Assembly (NCBI GenBank): GCA_009840545.1
Contig: VXNM01000010.1
Coordinates: 434,001 to 498,000 of the forward strand
DNA from: Gammaproteobacteria bacterium
Lineage (GTDB): Bacteria > Pseudomonadota > Gammaproteobacteria > Pseudomonadales > Azotimanducaceae
Direction: 5' to 3'
Length of the DNA stretch: 64,000 nucleotides
Shown: one piece after another, positions 8,587 to 17,754 of the stretch
Position numbering within the stretch: position 1 is the stretch's first letter
Layout: every line of letters starts with the position of its first letter
Notes under the pieces: generated by a model
Told to the model about the DNA's origin: nothing
The model's database searches: none
What the model saw: only the letters and a program-made list of their open reading frames with translations
Translations under genes and position numbers: made by a program

Positions 8587-8744
8587 TAGGTCTCCTAGGA
8601 AAAGTCATACCACACGCATTGACCGGACGGTGCCAGACCGGACGTGCGAAGCGAAGATTATAGCAACCGTCGAAGTGACGTATAGACGGAAATTCTGCTT
8701 TCGAATTACACTAATTGCAGTTTACAAAGTGACCTTTTTGCTGA

Positions 8745-9362
8745 GTGACAAACGAACACTCTCCCATCGAATCCGAGTTTTTGAAGAGTGCGCTTCTTCT
8801 GCGTGATTGCCCGAATGACGACGTACCGGAAGTAGCCTTTGCCGGTCGCTCAAATGCGGGCAAGTCCAGCACCATCAACTCCTTAACGGGTTCTAGAAAA
8901 CTCGCACGAGTCAGCAAAACTCCAGGTCGAACTCAACTCATAAACTTCTTTGATTCCAGAGCTGGAGGAAGGCTTGTGGATCTTCCCGGTTTCGGTTTCG
9001 CTCGGGCGGACCGGCATAGACAGATCGAATGGCAAAAGGCAGTTGACAACTACTTGGAACGTCGCAAAAACCTAGTAGGTTTGGTACTCATCATGGACGC
9101 ACGACATCCGTTGCGCCCATTCGACACTGACATGATCGAATGGACCGAGAGGCAACAAATGAATTTGCTGGTACTGCTCAATAAGTCTGACAAGCTAAAG
9201 CAGAGCCAACGGGTATCGTGTGTGCGAGTCGTTACTGACGCACTCAAAGACTGTGACAAAGCACAAGCAATTCTCTTTTCAGCACTAAAGGGTACCGGCG
9301 TAAACGAAGCTCGACATTACATCCGATCCATGTTGGAAAAAGACGAAAGCCTTTCTCAGTGA
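8745..9362 (+). CDS. engB: Ribosome biogenesis GTP-binding protein EngB (YihA/YsxC)
   Basis: A 205-residue TRAFAC-class GTPase. Motifs read in order: G1 AGRSNAGKSS, G2 around the Thr of KTPGRTQLINFF, G3 VDLPGFGFA, G4 LLNKSDKL, and G5 FSALKGTG. EngB is needed for late assembly of the 50S ribosomal subunit. The start is the GTG at 8745; the family N-terminus fits. It converges on polA with a 7-base overlap of the two coding ends (9356-9362), so both stop codons lie within the other gene's terminal sequence. Confidence 0.95.
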   Translation: MTNEHSPIESEFLKSALLLRDCPNDDVPEVAFAGRSNAGKSSTINSLTGSRKLARVSKTPGRTQLINFFDSRAGGRLVDLPGFGFARADRHRQIEWQKAVDNYLERRKNLVGLVLIMDARHPLRPFDTDMIEWTERQQMNLLVLLNKSDKLKQSQRVSCVRVVTDALKDCDKAQAILFSALKGTGVNEARHYIRSMLEKDESLSQ

Positions 9363-12043
9363 GCTTCGCTCCAATTCGAACCAACTCCTACATCTACTTC
9401 AAGATTCACTGAGAGATCGGCTGCGCTTTGCATGGCTCCGACGACGCCACCACGCAATTCGTCGAGGGCATCCTCTGCCACTTCAAACACGATTTCGTCG
9501 TGAACATGCAAGACCATTTTTGCATCAACGCCACTAGATTCCAGGAAGTCATTTGCTGAAACGGTCGCCCGTTTGATGATGTCAGCAGCTGATCCTTGTA
9601 CAGGTGCGTTGATAGCCAATCGCTCCGCCGCTTGTCGACGTGGAGGATTGCGGCTATTAATCTCATCGAGATGGATGCGACGCCCGTAAAGGGTTTCCAC
9701 ATATCCATAGTCATGAGCTTGCGCTTTGGATTGATCCATGTAGGCTCGCACTCCTGGATAGTGGTCGAAGTAGGTCTCAATGAATTCTGCGGCTTCCCCT
9801 CGAGTGATGCTTAGATTTCTCGCCAGCCCAAATGCACTCATTCCGTAAATCAGTCCAAAATTGATTGTCTTTGCGTTTCTTCGCATATCCTCATCAACGT
9901 CGTCGTACTCGACACCAAACACTTCTCCTGCAGTGGCTCTGTGAATGTCCAACCCATCGTTAAAAGCTTGCTGTAGCGACTCGTCTCCCGACAAGTGAGC
10001 CATGATTCGCAGTTCGATCTGAGAGTAGTCCGCAGACATGAACACTGTTCCTGGAGGAGAAATGAATGCCTCACGTATACGTCGGCCGTCTGCTGTACGA
10101 ATCGGAATGTTCTGCAGATTTGGACCTCCCGAGGACAACCTACCCGTTGTCGCATTAGCTTGATCGTAGGTCGTATGGACGCGACCGGTAGTTCTGTTAA
10201 TCCAATGTCCCAGCTGGTCCGAATAAGTGGACTTGAGCTTTGTGGCAGCCCGGTAGTCGAGTATGAGTTGGGGAAGTGGATGCTTATCGGCGAGATCTCG
10301 AAGAATATCCTCCGATGTAGATCGAGCACCTGTGCGGGTTTTTCTCGGCGCTTCAAGGCCGATTTTGTCATACAAAATAGTTGAGAGCTGCTTCGGCGAG
10401 CCCAGTCCAAAGGGTTCTCCCGCCGACTCATATGCGTCTTTTGTCAATCGATCGATTCGTTCCTTGAGTTCTTGACTGAGTCGTTGGAGTTGCGTGGGTT
10501 CGATACAAACCCCGTTGCGTTCCATCTTTGCTAATACATTTGTAAGTGGTGCTTCTATTTCTTGATAGACGCTAAGCATTCGAGGATCGGAACTCAGTTC
10601 CTTCAAGACGAGCGGACACACCTGGGCGTTTACGCAGGCTAGTTCGGCCATATAGACGGAAGTCTCCGGTATTGCCACGTCACTCAGCGGAATTCGATGT
10701 ACTCCGGAACCCGTTAAAGTGTTGCGGTCGATGGTTGTGTGTTCCAAGTGTCGGGACGCTAGAGCGGACGAATGGTGTCCACCTGGGGCTGTGCTGTTCA
10801 ACACATACGACATTAAGCGTGTGTCGTAGAGTGGCCCTCGTAGCTCTACGTCGTGCATGGAAAAGAACTTTATTGCGCTCTTTAGATCGCTGCCAATGAC
10901 TGAAATCTCATCGTCCTCCAGTACAGGTTTCAATTGATCGATTACCTGCTCGAGACTAAGTTGTCGAAAGTCGGTGTCGGTGTGTTCAATAGGAATGTAT
11001 GCGGCACGATCTGGACCTGCACTGATTGCAATCCCAACACAACCAACAGCCCCGTTGTGCACGGATGGCTGAAAGACCAACGAAACTTCCTTGCTAGCAC
11101 GAATTCGTTCGATCCAAGCCTGCATTGTGATTTGATCGGTGATGAATTCGTACGCGGCCCGCTGTTCCGCTTTGGGAGCTATTTCGCGATCTTCCGTGAT
11201 TTGGCGTAAGAGTGTTCTGAACTCAAGTCGGTTGAACCAATCAGTAAGCGCAGGAATGTCCATATCTTGTACCTGCAATTCCTCCAGCGACCAATCCAAC
11301 TCCACGTCGCACTTGATGGTTGCAAGTTCCCTGGACATCGGAAGCATCTCAGAGGCAGCTACGAGGTTCTCACCAACTTTCCCTTTGATTTCGTTCCTGT
11401 TCTCCAGGATCGAATTCAAAGACCCGTACTGATTGAGCCATTTAGCCGCAGTCTTTGGCCCAACTTTCGGAACGCCTGGGATGTTGTCCGATGTGTCGCC
11501 CATCAGTGCCAAATAGTCAATGATCAGTTCTGGCGGGACGCCGAATTTCTCGACGACTCCATCTCGGTCCATTGCCTGATTCTTCATAGTGTCGAGCATC
11601 GTTACGTGCTCGTTTACCAACTGCGCCATGTCCTTGTCGGATGTAGAGATGATGGTGGTGCGACCGGCGTCTGTTGCTTGAGTGGCCAGCGTGCCGATGA
11701 TGTCATCGGCTTCAAACCCATCTTTCTTCAACAGTGGAAGCCCCATGCACCCAATGATCGTGTGCAACGGTTCAATTTGCTGTGCCATCTCATCCTGCAT
11801 CGGAGGGCGATTGGCTTTGTATTCCGAAAAGAGTTCGTGGCGAAAGGTTGGTGACGCAGTGTCAAACACCACGGCGATGGTGCTCTCAGGATAGTCGTTC
11901 ATCAATTTCAGCAACATCGAAACAACGCCTCGTATTGCGCCGGTGTATTGTCCGGTCGACGTCTTGAGGTCAGGCAGAGCATAAAAAGCCCGAAAAAGAT
12001 AAGTCGATCCATCGACAAGAATTAGGGGATTTTCGTTTTGCAT
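9356..12043 (-). CDS. polA: DNA polymerase I with apparently inactive 3'-5' exonuclease domain
   Basis: An 895-residue family A polymerase, near the usual length. Residues 1-290 are the 5'-3' nuclease (DGSTYLFRAFYALPDL, GFEADDIIGTLA, GDTSDNIPGVPKVGPKTA). The polymerase motifs are intact: A DYSQIELR at 672-679, B RRNAKTINFGLIYG ending at 734, and C HVHDEIVFE with His848-Asp849-Glu850. The middle domain has the proofreading fold but lacks its metal-binding carboxylates: exo I reads LVFQPS at 322-327 instead of DTET-like, exo II DLKSAIKFF lacks the Asp, and exo III is VYMAELACV near 463-471 in place of the E. coli YAAEDAD stretch. So nick translation and repair synthesis should work without proofreading. 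The ATG at 12041-12043 has GGGAG eight bases upstream; a GTG-type start seven codons earlier is unlikely. Confidence 0.95.
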   Translation of the reverse strand: MQNENPLILVDGSTYLFRAFYALPDLKTSTGQYTGAIRGVVSMLLKLMNDYPESTIAVVFDTASPTFRHELFSEYKANRPPMQDEMAQQIEPLHTIIGCMGLPLLKKDGFEADDIIGTLATQATDAGRTTIISTSDKDMAQLVNEHVTMLDTMKNQAMDRDGVVEKFGVPPELIIDYLALMGDTSDNIPGVPKVGPKTAAKWLNQYGSLNSILENRNEIKGKVGENLVAASEMLPMSRELATIKCDVELDWSLEELQVQDMDIPALTDWFNRLEFRTLLRQITEDREIAPKAEQRAAYEFITDQITMQAWIERIRASKEVSLVFQPSVHNGAVGCVGIAISAGPDRAAYIPIEHTDTDFRQLSLEQVIDQLKPVLEDDEISVIGSDLKSAIKFFSMHDVELRGPLYDTRLMSYVLNSTAPGGHHSSALASRHLEHTTIDRNTLTGSGVHRIPLSDVAIPETSVYMAELACVNAQVCPLVLKELSSDPRMLSVYQEIEAPLTNVLAKMERNGVCIEPTQLQRLSQELKERIDRLTKDAYESAGEPFGLGSPKQLSTILYDKIGLEAPRKTRTGARSTSEDILRDLADKHPLPQLILDYRAATKLKSTYSDQLGHWINRTTGRVHTTYDQANATTGRLSSGGPNLQNIPIRTADGRRIREAFISPPGTVFMSADYSQIELRIMAHLSGDESLQQAFNDGLDIHRATAGEVFGVEYDDVDEDMRRNAKTINFGLIYGMSAFGLARNLSITRGEAAEFIETYFDHYPGVRAYMDQSKAQAHDYGYVETLYGRRIHLDEINSRNPPRRQAAERLAINAPVQGSAADIIKRATVSANDFLESSGVDAKMVLHVHDEIVFEVAEDALDELRGGVVGAMQSAADLSVNLEVDVGVGSNWSEAH

Positions 12044-12081
12044 GGTAAATTCTCCCGTAGACAAGCTACGTTACCGACCCA

Positions 12082-12402
12082 ATGACACGTTTCTTGAACC
12101 AAGTACGCTCAATCTGTTTGACGATTCTCGCAGTGTTCGCACTTCTCAACTCACCTACTTCCTTGGCGGAAGAAGGTAGTAAGAACAAGAAGGAAAAAGT
12201 CAAAGGACCAGACGTCGTCCTCACCGAATCCAAGACTCGTTCCATACAAGAGTACCGACAAAACGGAAAACTTACCATGATCAAGGTCGTTCCTAAGAAA
12301 GGCAAACCTTATTACATGGTTCCAGAAGACCCCACAAAGCACTTTGGAGACTTGGAGCGCGCGGAACGTCTCGTTCCGAAATGGAAACTTAAAGAGTTCT
12401 AA
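12082..12402 (+). CDS. DUF2782 small exported protein
   Basis: A 106-residue protein with a signal peptide (hydrophobic residues 9-28, ending SLAE) and a short charged mature part containing 'TRSIQEYRQNGKLTMIKVVP' and 'GKPYYMVPED'. This matches the DUF2782 family, which commonly sits between polA and thrB in Gammaproteobacteria. Function is unknown. It is divergent from polA and is followed 11 bases later by thrB, so the two are probably cotranscribed. Confidence 0.85.
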   Translation: MTRFLNQVRSICLTILAVFALLNSPTSLAEEGSKNKKEKVKGPDVVLTESKTRSIQEYRQNGKLTMIKVVPKKGKPYYMVPEDPTKHFGDLERAERLVPKWKLKEF

Positions 12403-12413
12403 CACGCCGTCGA

Positions 12414-13406
12414 ATGGCAGTTATTACTCGACTGACGCATTCGGCCGTCGAATCCATACTCAAAGACTACGATGTCGGTAGATTACTGCACCTGACACCA
12501 GTTGCTCAGGGTATAGAAAACACCAACTACTTCGTTCAAACGACGACAGACCCCAACGCCAACGTTGCGACTTCCGAATTTGTACTTACTGTAATCGAGG
12601 ACGACCGGTTGCAACAACGCGAACTAATGTTTCAAACATTGGATGCATGTTTCGACTACGGTCTGCCCGTCGCTCCTGTGACACGTACAAAGAGCGATTC
12701 TCCTGTTACAGAGTACCGAGAGAAGCCAATCTTGCTTAGCGTTCGACTCAAAGGTCGACATGTAACCGCCCCAGCAAGCGATCAATGTAGAGCAATCGGC
12801 CGTTTCTTGAGTCGTATGCATCATGCAACAGAACATCTCGACGCCGAACGATTTCTCTATGTTCGCGATGTGCAATGGATTCGGAACACGGCGGACTCAG
12901 TCATCAACCATCTATCCACGGGTGAGCGATTGCTGCTTCAGACTGCTGTGCAATCTGTGGAAGCACTGCTAAACCGGAACGACGTACAGTCGCTTCCGAA
13001 GGGGGTAATTCATGGAGATTTGTTCCGAGACAATGCGTTATTCAACGAGTACGGTTTAACGGGCGTGGTGGACTTTCACCATTCTGCGTTCGGATTCAAA
13101 CTCTTCGACGTTGCGGTCGCAATCAACGACTGGTGTCGCAGTGGAGATGCGTTGGATCAACAACGAACCATTGCATTTCTTCAGGCCTACAATGACATTC
13201 GTCCGTTTCAAACTCGGGAATATTGGTTCTTTCCCTCGTTTCTTCTATACGCCGCATTGGCTTTTTGGCTTTCCCGTCTCAACATTGCGGTACAGGAAAA
13301 TTTGCCGGAAGGACTTCCTGTCAAGGATCCCAAGGAGTTTCAGCGGCTTGTTCACCAACACCTCTCTCGACCGTTTCGTCTGCACGAACTTGCGTTAACT
13401 GGCTAG
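12414..13406 (+). CDS. thrB: Homoserine kinase, APH-type (ThrB2)
   Basis: A 330-residue kinase of the aminoglycoside-phosphotransferase fold used as homoserine kinase by pseudomonads and relatives. Key features: the N-terminal 'VAQGIENTNYFV' nucleotide-loop region, the catalytic loop VIHGDLFRDNALF, and GVVDFHHSAFG carrying the metal-binding Asp. It phosphorylates homoserine in threonine synthesis. The gene lies 11 bases after the DUF2782 gene, its usual partner. No other threonine-pathway gene is in the window. Confidence 0.93.
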   Translation: MAVITRLTHSAVESILKDYDVGRLLHLTPVAQGIENTNYFVQTTTDPNANVATSEFVLTVIEDDRLQQRELMFQTLDACFDYGLPVAPVTRTKSDSPVTEYREKPILLSVRLKGRHVTAPASDQCRAIGRFLSRMHHATEHLDAERFLYVRDVQWIRNTADSVINHLSTGERLLLQTAVQSVEALLNRNDVQSLPKGVIHGDLFRDNALFNEYGLTGVVDFHHSAFGFKLFDVAVAINDWCRSGDALDQQRTIAFLQAYNDIRPFQTREYWFFPSFLLYAALAFWLSRLNIAVQENLPEGLPVKDPKEFQRLVHQHLSRPFRLHELALTG

Positions 13407-13616
13407 TCTGGACTTTCCGCAAACCGAGAAGCTTCAGTTGCGCCAGCTACTGTGTAGCCCATCTACAAGCTAAAGCCACAAAGTCTCCTTGACAAGAACA
13501 GTGTTAGTATCCATCACGAATGGTGGGGATCCGGTACAGCTGCGTTTGAGCAGCTTGTCCCTATAGACAATCTCCATCTCTAACGAAGACTTTAAGGCAT
13601 GACCGGGAGGATCATC

Positions 13617-16373
13617 ATGCTTAGCACGCCGCGCCACCGTTGGCTGGCAGCAGTAATACTGCTTTTGGGTGCTACTGGAACGGCAGTAGCACAGAACGAG
13701 GACAGCGATGGAACGCAGCAAGACGAAGAAGGAACTTCCGAAACCGAGTTTATGATCGTAACGGGTACCCGATTGCCCAGCGGACCCGAAGCCTCTCCAA
13801 TTTTTGAAATCACACGACCCGAAATCGATGCCCGGGGTCTAACGAGCGTAGAAGATATTGTTCGCTATTTGCCACAGAACTTTTCTACGATTACAAATGG
13901 TGGCAGTCTAGACAACCGATCACCTCGGTTTCAAATCGGCTCTGTAACAGTCAATCTCCGTGGACTTGGAGAGGGGTCCACTTTGGTTCTAGTGAACGGA
14001 AAGCGTCTTGCTGCATCACCTGCCGAGAGAGGCACTTTTACGGACATTTCCACTCTTCCTTTTAGTGCGATCGAGCGCGTAGAAGTAATGACAGACGGTG
14101 CTAGTGCCGTCTACGGATCGGACGCAGTTGGAGGGGTAGTCAACTTTATCTTGAGGAAGAACTACAAGGGGTCCGAGTCCTCCCTGCGCTTCGAGAACAG
14201 CAGTTCCGGAGGACACCGCACAGTCTTTGAGCAGACTCTTGGTTACTCCTGGGAAACTGGAAACCTGACGGGATCTCTCAATTACAGCGACAACGAACCG
14301 GTATTTATGCGCGATGCGGGACTTGACACTGACGGGGACTATCGAGAACAGGGCGGCAGACTGTATCCCAATACTTTCGGGCAGCCCGGCGTCATACTGA
14401 GATTTGGGCTACCCTCTATTGCTCCACCAAACACGACGTACGGAATCCTCCCTGAAGGCGACGGCACCACCTTTAGTCCGGATGATGTCATCTGGGTCTC
14501 GAATGAAGAGGTCGCAACTCAAACTGGAAACTTCAATCTCCTGCCGAAGGGACTTTCCGCGAACGCGCCTGGGGAGGCAATTCCCGCTTCAGAGCACTTG
14601 TCCGCTCACGTAAGCCTAACTCAGGACTTTGGGGAAGAAATAACGTTGAGCTTGACTGGAACTTTCGCCCTGCAAGAATCCATCCAGGAAGCAGTGGGCG
14701 CATCTTTCAGCGGTCCTGTCCCGGCGAGCAACTACTACAACCCATTTGGGGAGCCCGTCTACATCGCATATAGCTTTGAACGTGAGATTTCCGATGGGAA
14801 ACTTGCAGGTTTCGCGAGGACGACCGACCTGGATCGCCTAGGTCTGAATGCATCTGTTACTTGGGACACACCATTCCAGGGTTGGACGGCTGTGTTCTCG
14901 GCAAATTACGGCATAGACAATCCGTACGGAGGCTATCCAGGCTCTTTTAACTATCGAGGTGCTGCATTTCAAGCAGCACTGGCCAGTAGCGATCCAGCAG
15001 AAGCAATCAATCCGTTTGGCGATGGGACCGTGCAGCGAGCCACTCTCAACGAGTTTTCAGAGTACGCCACTCGAGGATCGCGAGAGGGAAGGCAAAGTGT
15101 TCTAGGCGTAAGCGTGTCCGGTTCGCTACTCGAAATCGATGGTGGACCAGTCGAGTTGGCAGCAGGAGCTGAAACTAGGACTGATACTCTGGACTTTGAT
15201 TCGTTCCTACTAAATCCCTTTACGTTCAGAGTCTCCGGTGCACCGGAAATTGTCCCCGAGTCGCGTAATGTAGCTTTGTTCTTCGAACTATCCGTACCGA
15301 TTATCGGCGAGTCCAATTCGCGTCCAAATATTCATGGTTTCAGTGTGTACGCAGCAGGTCGCTACGACAAGTACGACATTGAGGGACCATTCGAAGGAAT
15401 TCTGGAGCCTAAGAGCGAACGAACATTTGATGACTTCGTGCTCAAGTTGGGGGCAGTTTACTACCCTGTGGAAAACCTCAAGCTTCGCGCCACATGGGGT
15501 CAAGCTTTCTTGGCTGCGACGTTGCCAGAATTGTTTGCACCAGCCCGCGAATTCACTTTCTTTCGTTTTCTCGACCCACTCAATCCTGTCGAAAATGGTG
15601 GACCGTTTGCGTCCGTATTTCCGTTAACGGTATTAGGTGGAAACCCCGACCTGCAACCACAGACTTCAGATACCACTACTTTGGGTTTTGAGTACAAGTC
15701 GATCGATATACCGGGGCTTTCTCTTTCGGGTTCATTCGTTAGAACGGAATTCTCCGACATACTCGGGACATTGAACGGCATCTTTGGATGGCCTCCGACG
15801 TATGCATTTGAAAACTGGCAGCAATTTCCGGAGTCAGTGAGACGTGACGAAAATGGTGTCCTGACATACTTGTCGTTGCAATGGGCAAACTTTTCATCCA
15901 AGACAAGTGAAGCTTTGGATCTAGGTGCGCACTATTCGTTTGATACCGAGTATGGCGAGTTCATGGTAGGAGCTCTCGGGACGTACACACTTTCACTTGA
16001 AATTGTGTCAGGTCCCGGGATTGACCCCGTCTCTCAAGAAGGCACGAACCAAGGTCCAGTGGATCTCAAAGGCAGCGCTTACCTTGACTGGTCGCGCGAC
16101 CCTTGGAGCGCGAACATGACGATCAATTATGAAAGCGGCTACACAAACACAAATGCGGGAGTCGCGAAAACCGATGTGGATGGTTATACGACGATAGACG
16201 TACAAGGATCGTATGTACTTCCGGAAACAGACTGGCGATTTTCGGCCGGAATACAAAATATCTTCGATGCGGACTTCCCTTTCTTCGACAGTTATAGGGG
16301 TGTGGATTCCGCGCACGTTGACTTTAGGCGTCGCATTATCTTTGTCGATGTCGTGAGAGAGTTTTCCTGGTAG
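13617..16373 (+). CDS. TonB-dependent outer-membrane receptor
   Basis: A 918-residue receptor. It has a signal peptide (residues 1-26, ending AVAQ), an acidic linker, a TonB-box-like ETEFMIVTG, and a plug domain with 'LRGLGEGSTLVLVNGKR', 'FSAIERVEVMTDGASAVYGS' and 'AVGGVVNFILRK'. A long beta-barrel follows, with the family C-terminal pattern (LKLRATWGQAF, 'INYESGYTN') and an aromatic final residue (Trp). Receptors of this class import siderophores, cobalamin, sugars or other ligands; nothing in the neighbourhood reveals the substrate. The ATG at 13617 has GGGAGG six bases upstream, which decides it over the ATG at 13599. The 210-base upstream region carries a hairpin (AGCTGC 13538-13543 / GCAGCT 13550-13555) of unknown meaning. 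Confidence 0.9.
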   Translation: MLSTPRHRWLAAVILLLGATGTAVAQNEDSDGTQQDEEGTSETEFMIVTGTRLPSGPEASPIFEITRPEIDARGLTSVEDIVRYLPQNFSTITNGGSLDNRSPRFQIGSVTVNLRGLGEGSTLVLVNGKRLAASPAERGTFTDISTLPFSAIERVEVMTDGASAVYGSDAVGGVVNFILRKNYKGSESSLRFENSSSGGHRTVFEQTLGYSWETGNLTGSLNYSDNEPVFMRDAGLDTDGDYREQGGRLYPNTFGQPGVILRFGLPSIAPPNTTYGILPEGDGTTFSPDDVIWVSNEEVATQTGNFNLLPKGLSANAPGEAIPASEHLSAHVSLTQDFGEEITLSLTGTFALQESIQEAVGASFSGPVPASNYYNPFGEPVYIAYSFEREISDGKLAGFARTTDLDRLGLNASVTWDTPFQGWTAVFSANYGIDNPYGGYPGSFNYRGAAFQAALASSDPAEAINPFGDGTVQRATLNEFSEYATRGSREGRQSVLGVSVSGSLLEIDGGPVELAAGAETRTDTLDFDSFLLNPFTFRVSGAPEIVPESRNVALFFELSVPIIGESNSRPNIHGFSVYAAGRYDKYDIEGPFEGILEPKSERTFDDFVLKLGAVYYPVENLKLRATWGQAFLAATLPELFAPAREFTFFRFLDPLNPVENGGPFASVFPLTVLGGNPDLQPQTSDTTTLGFEYKSIDIPGLSLSGSFVRTEFSDILGTLNGIFGWPPTYAFENWQQFPESVRRDENGVLTYLSLQWANFSSKTSEALDLGAHYSFDTEYGEFMVGALGTYTLSLEIVSGPGIDPVSQEGTNQGPVDLKGSAYLDWSRDPWSANMTINYESGYTNTNAGVAKTDVDGYTTIDVQGSYVLPETDWRFSAGIQNIFDADFPFFDSYRGVDSAHVDFRRRIIFVDVVREFSW

Positions 16374-16421
16374 ACGTTGTCTTGGTCGTAACTTGCTAAG
16401 TTGTCCAGAGTGTGAAGCCTA

Positions 16422-16763
16422 AGTAAACAACGAGGGCTTTCTTCCGAAGTCCGTCGTGCTCGTTCAGCAGGTGGAGGTGGAGTTCACCCCACCTGCCGAT
16501 ATGTTGAACTCGTCTGGGTTTTGGAACGGTCCCATTGCTTTTCACGTGATCAAATTGCGACGACTGTGGAAGAACTCGTAGGAACTCAAGGTCTTGTGTT
16601 CGAGGAGGCTGACGACGTAGCAATATCTGCATATCGCTTTCGATCAGCAGGTGTGGGATTCTCCGATCTAATGATATCGGCCGCTGCAGAGAGATTCGCA
16701 GCTAATCCGGTTTACACCTTTGACCAGAAGGCTGGACGACTTGACGGAATGTTGTTGTTGTAG
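16422..16763 (+). pseudogene. PIN-domain (VapC-like) toxin remnant
   Basis: The C-terminal half of a PIN-domain ribonuclease can be read: 'YVELVWVLERSHCFSRDQIA' from about 16500, then 'GFSDLMISAAAERFAANPV' and VYTFDQKAGRL, the last acidic patch of the fold. The N-terminal strand with the first catalytic Asp (the LDTNV-type motif) is not found upstream; the in-frame sequence back to the stop at 16419 does not resemble it. No antitoxin gene precedes it. It is best read as a truncated toxin gene; expression from the internal TTG at 16521 would not give an active nuclease. Confidence 0.6.
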
Positions 16764-16779
16764 TGCGTCTTGAAAAAGA

Positions 16780-17754
16780 CTACGATTTGACTCGCATCAA
16801 CACAACCATGAACTTCTGTTCTGCATCGGTCCAAGTCTGATCCACCACGAATCCTGCGCCTACCGCGAGATCTTCAACTTCGTCTCGACTGTATTTGTAG
16901 GAGCGCTCCGTGCAAATGCTCTCACCTTGCCTGAAATGGAACGTCTCTTCCCCAATCTTCACTTCGTGTTCGTGAATACAAACGAGGTGCATTTCCAGGC
17001 ATCCTTCATCTTCGATGTAATTCGCTCTGTGATCAAACAGGTCGAGTCGAAAACTCGTCCCTAAACGAGCATTCAAGTGCTGCAAAATGTTCTTGTTGAA
17101 CCTTGCCGTGACTCCGCGGGAATCGTTGTAGGCAGGTTCCACAATCGATGCTGGCTTGCGGGTATCGACACCCAAGACTAAAGATCCTCCCGCTCCTACA
17201 ACTCGAGCTATGTTCCCAACGAATTCGCATGCTTCATTGCGTGAGAAGTTGCCGATGCTAGAACCCGGGAAAAACGCCACTTTTTCTTTGCCGTTCATTG
17301 CGGACGGAAGTTCAAACGCATTCGTGAAATCAGCACAAATGGGATACACGGACATTTCCTTGTATTCATCGTGGATGCTGCAAGCCAGTTCCAACAGTGG
17401 ATCCGAAGAAATGTCCACCGGTACATAAGCAGATGGCTGAATTGCATCGAGAAGAATACGGGACTTGTTTCCGCTGCCAACTCCGTATTCGAGCAGCCAA
17501 GATCCTTTTTTGAGAGCACGTGCGAAGTCATCTCTACGTTCCTGCAAGATACCGATCTCGGTGCGAGTTAGGTAGTACTCGGGCAGCGTTGTGATTTCGT
17601 CAAAGAGCAACGACCCCTGTTCGTCGTAGAAGTACTTTGGCGGAAGCGTTTTTTGTCGTCTACTTAGGCCAGCGCTCACTTCTTCTTGGATCCGTGGAGC
17701 GGCGGGCTTTAAGTCGTAAAACTCGAAGCCAGAGTGAGGAACCTCAGTCGACAT
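16780..17754 (-). CDS. egtD: L-histidine N-alpha-methyltransferase EgtD
   Basis: A 324-residue SAM-dependent methyltransferase of the EgtD family. Visible features are the N-terminal 'PPKYFYDEQGSLLFDEIT' signature with 'LPEYYLTRTE', the SAM-binding LLEYGVGSGNKSR, and the FFPGSSIGNF loop. EgtD trimethylates histidine to hercynine, the first step of ergothioneine synthesis. It overlaps the upstream egtB by 11 bases (17744-17754), so the pair is translated as one unit. Later-step genes such as egtC or egtE are not next to it. Confidence 0.95.
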   Translation of the reverse strand: MSTEVPHSGFEFYDLKPAAPRIQEEVSAGLSRRQKTLPPKYFYDEQGSLLFDEITTLPEYYLTRTEIGILQERRDDFARALKKGSWLLEYGVGSGNKSRILLDAIQPSAYVPVDISSDPLLELACSIHDEYKEMSVYPICADFTNAFELPSAMNGKEKVAFFPGSSIGNFSRNEACEFVGNIARVVGAGGSLVLGVDTRKPASIVEPAYNDSRGVTARFNKNILQHLNARLGTSFRLDLFDHRANYIEDEGCLEMHLVCIHEHEVKIGEETFHFRQGESICTERSYKYSRDEVEDLAVGAGFVVDQTWTDAEQKFMVVLMRVKS

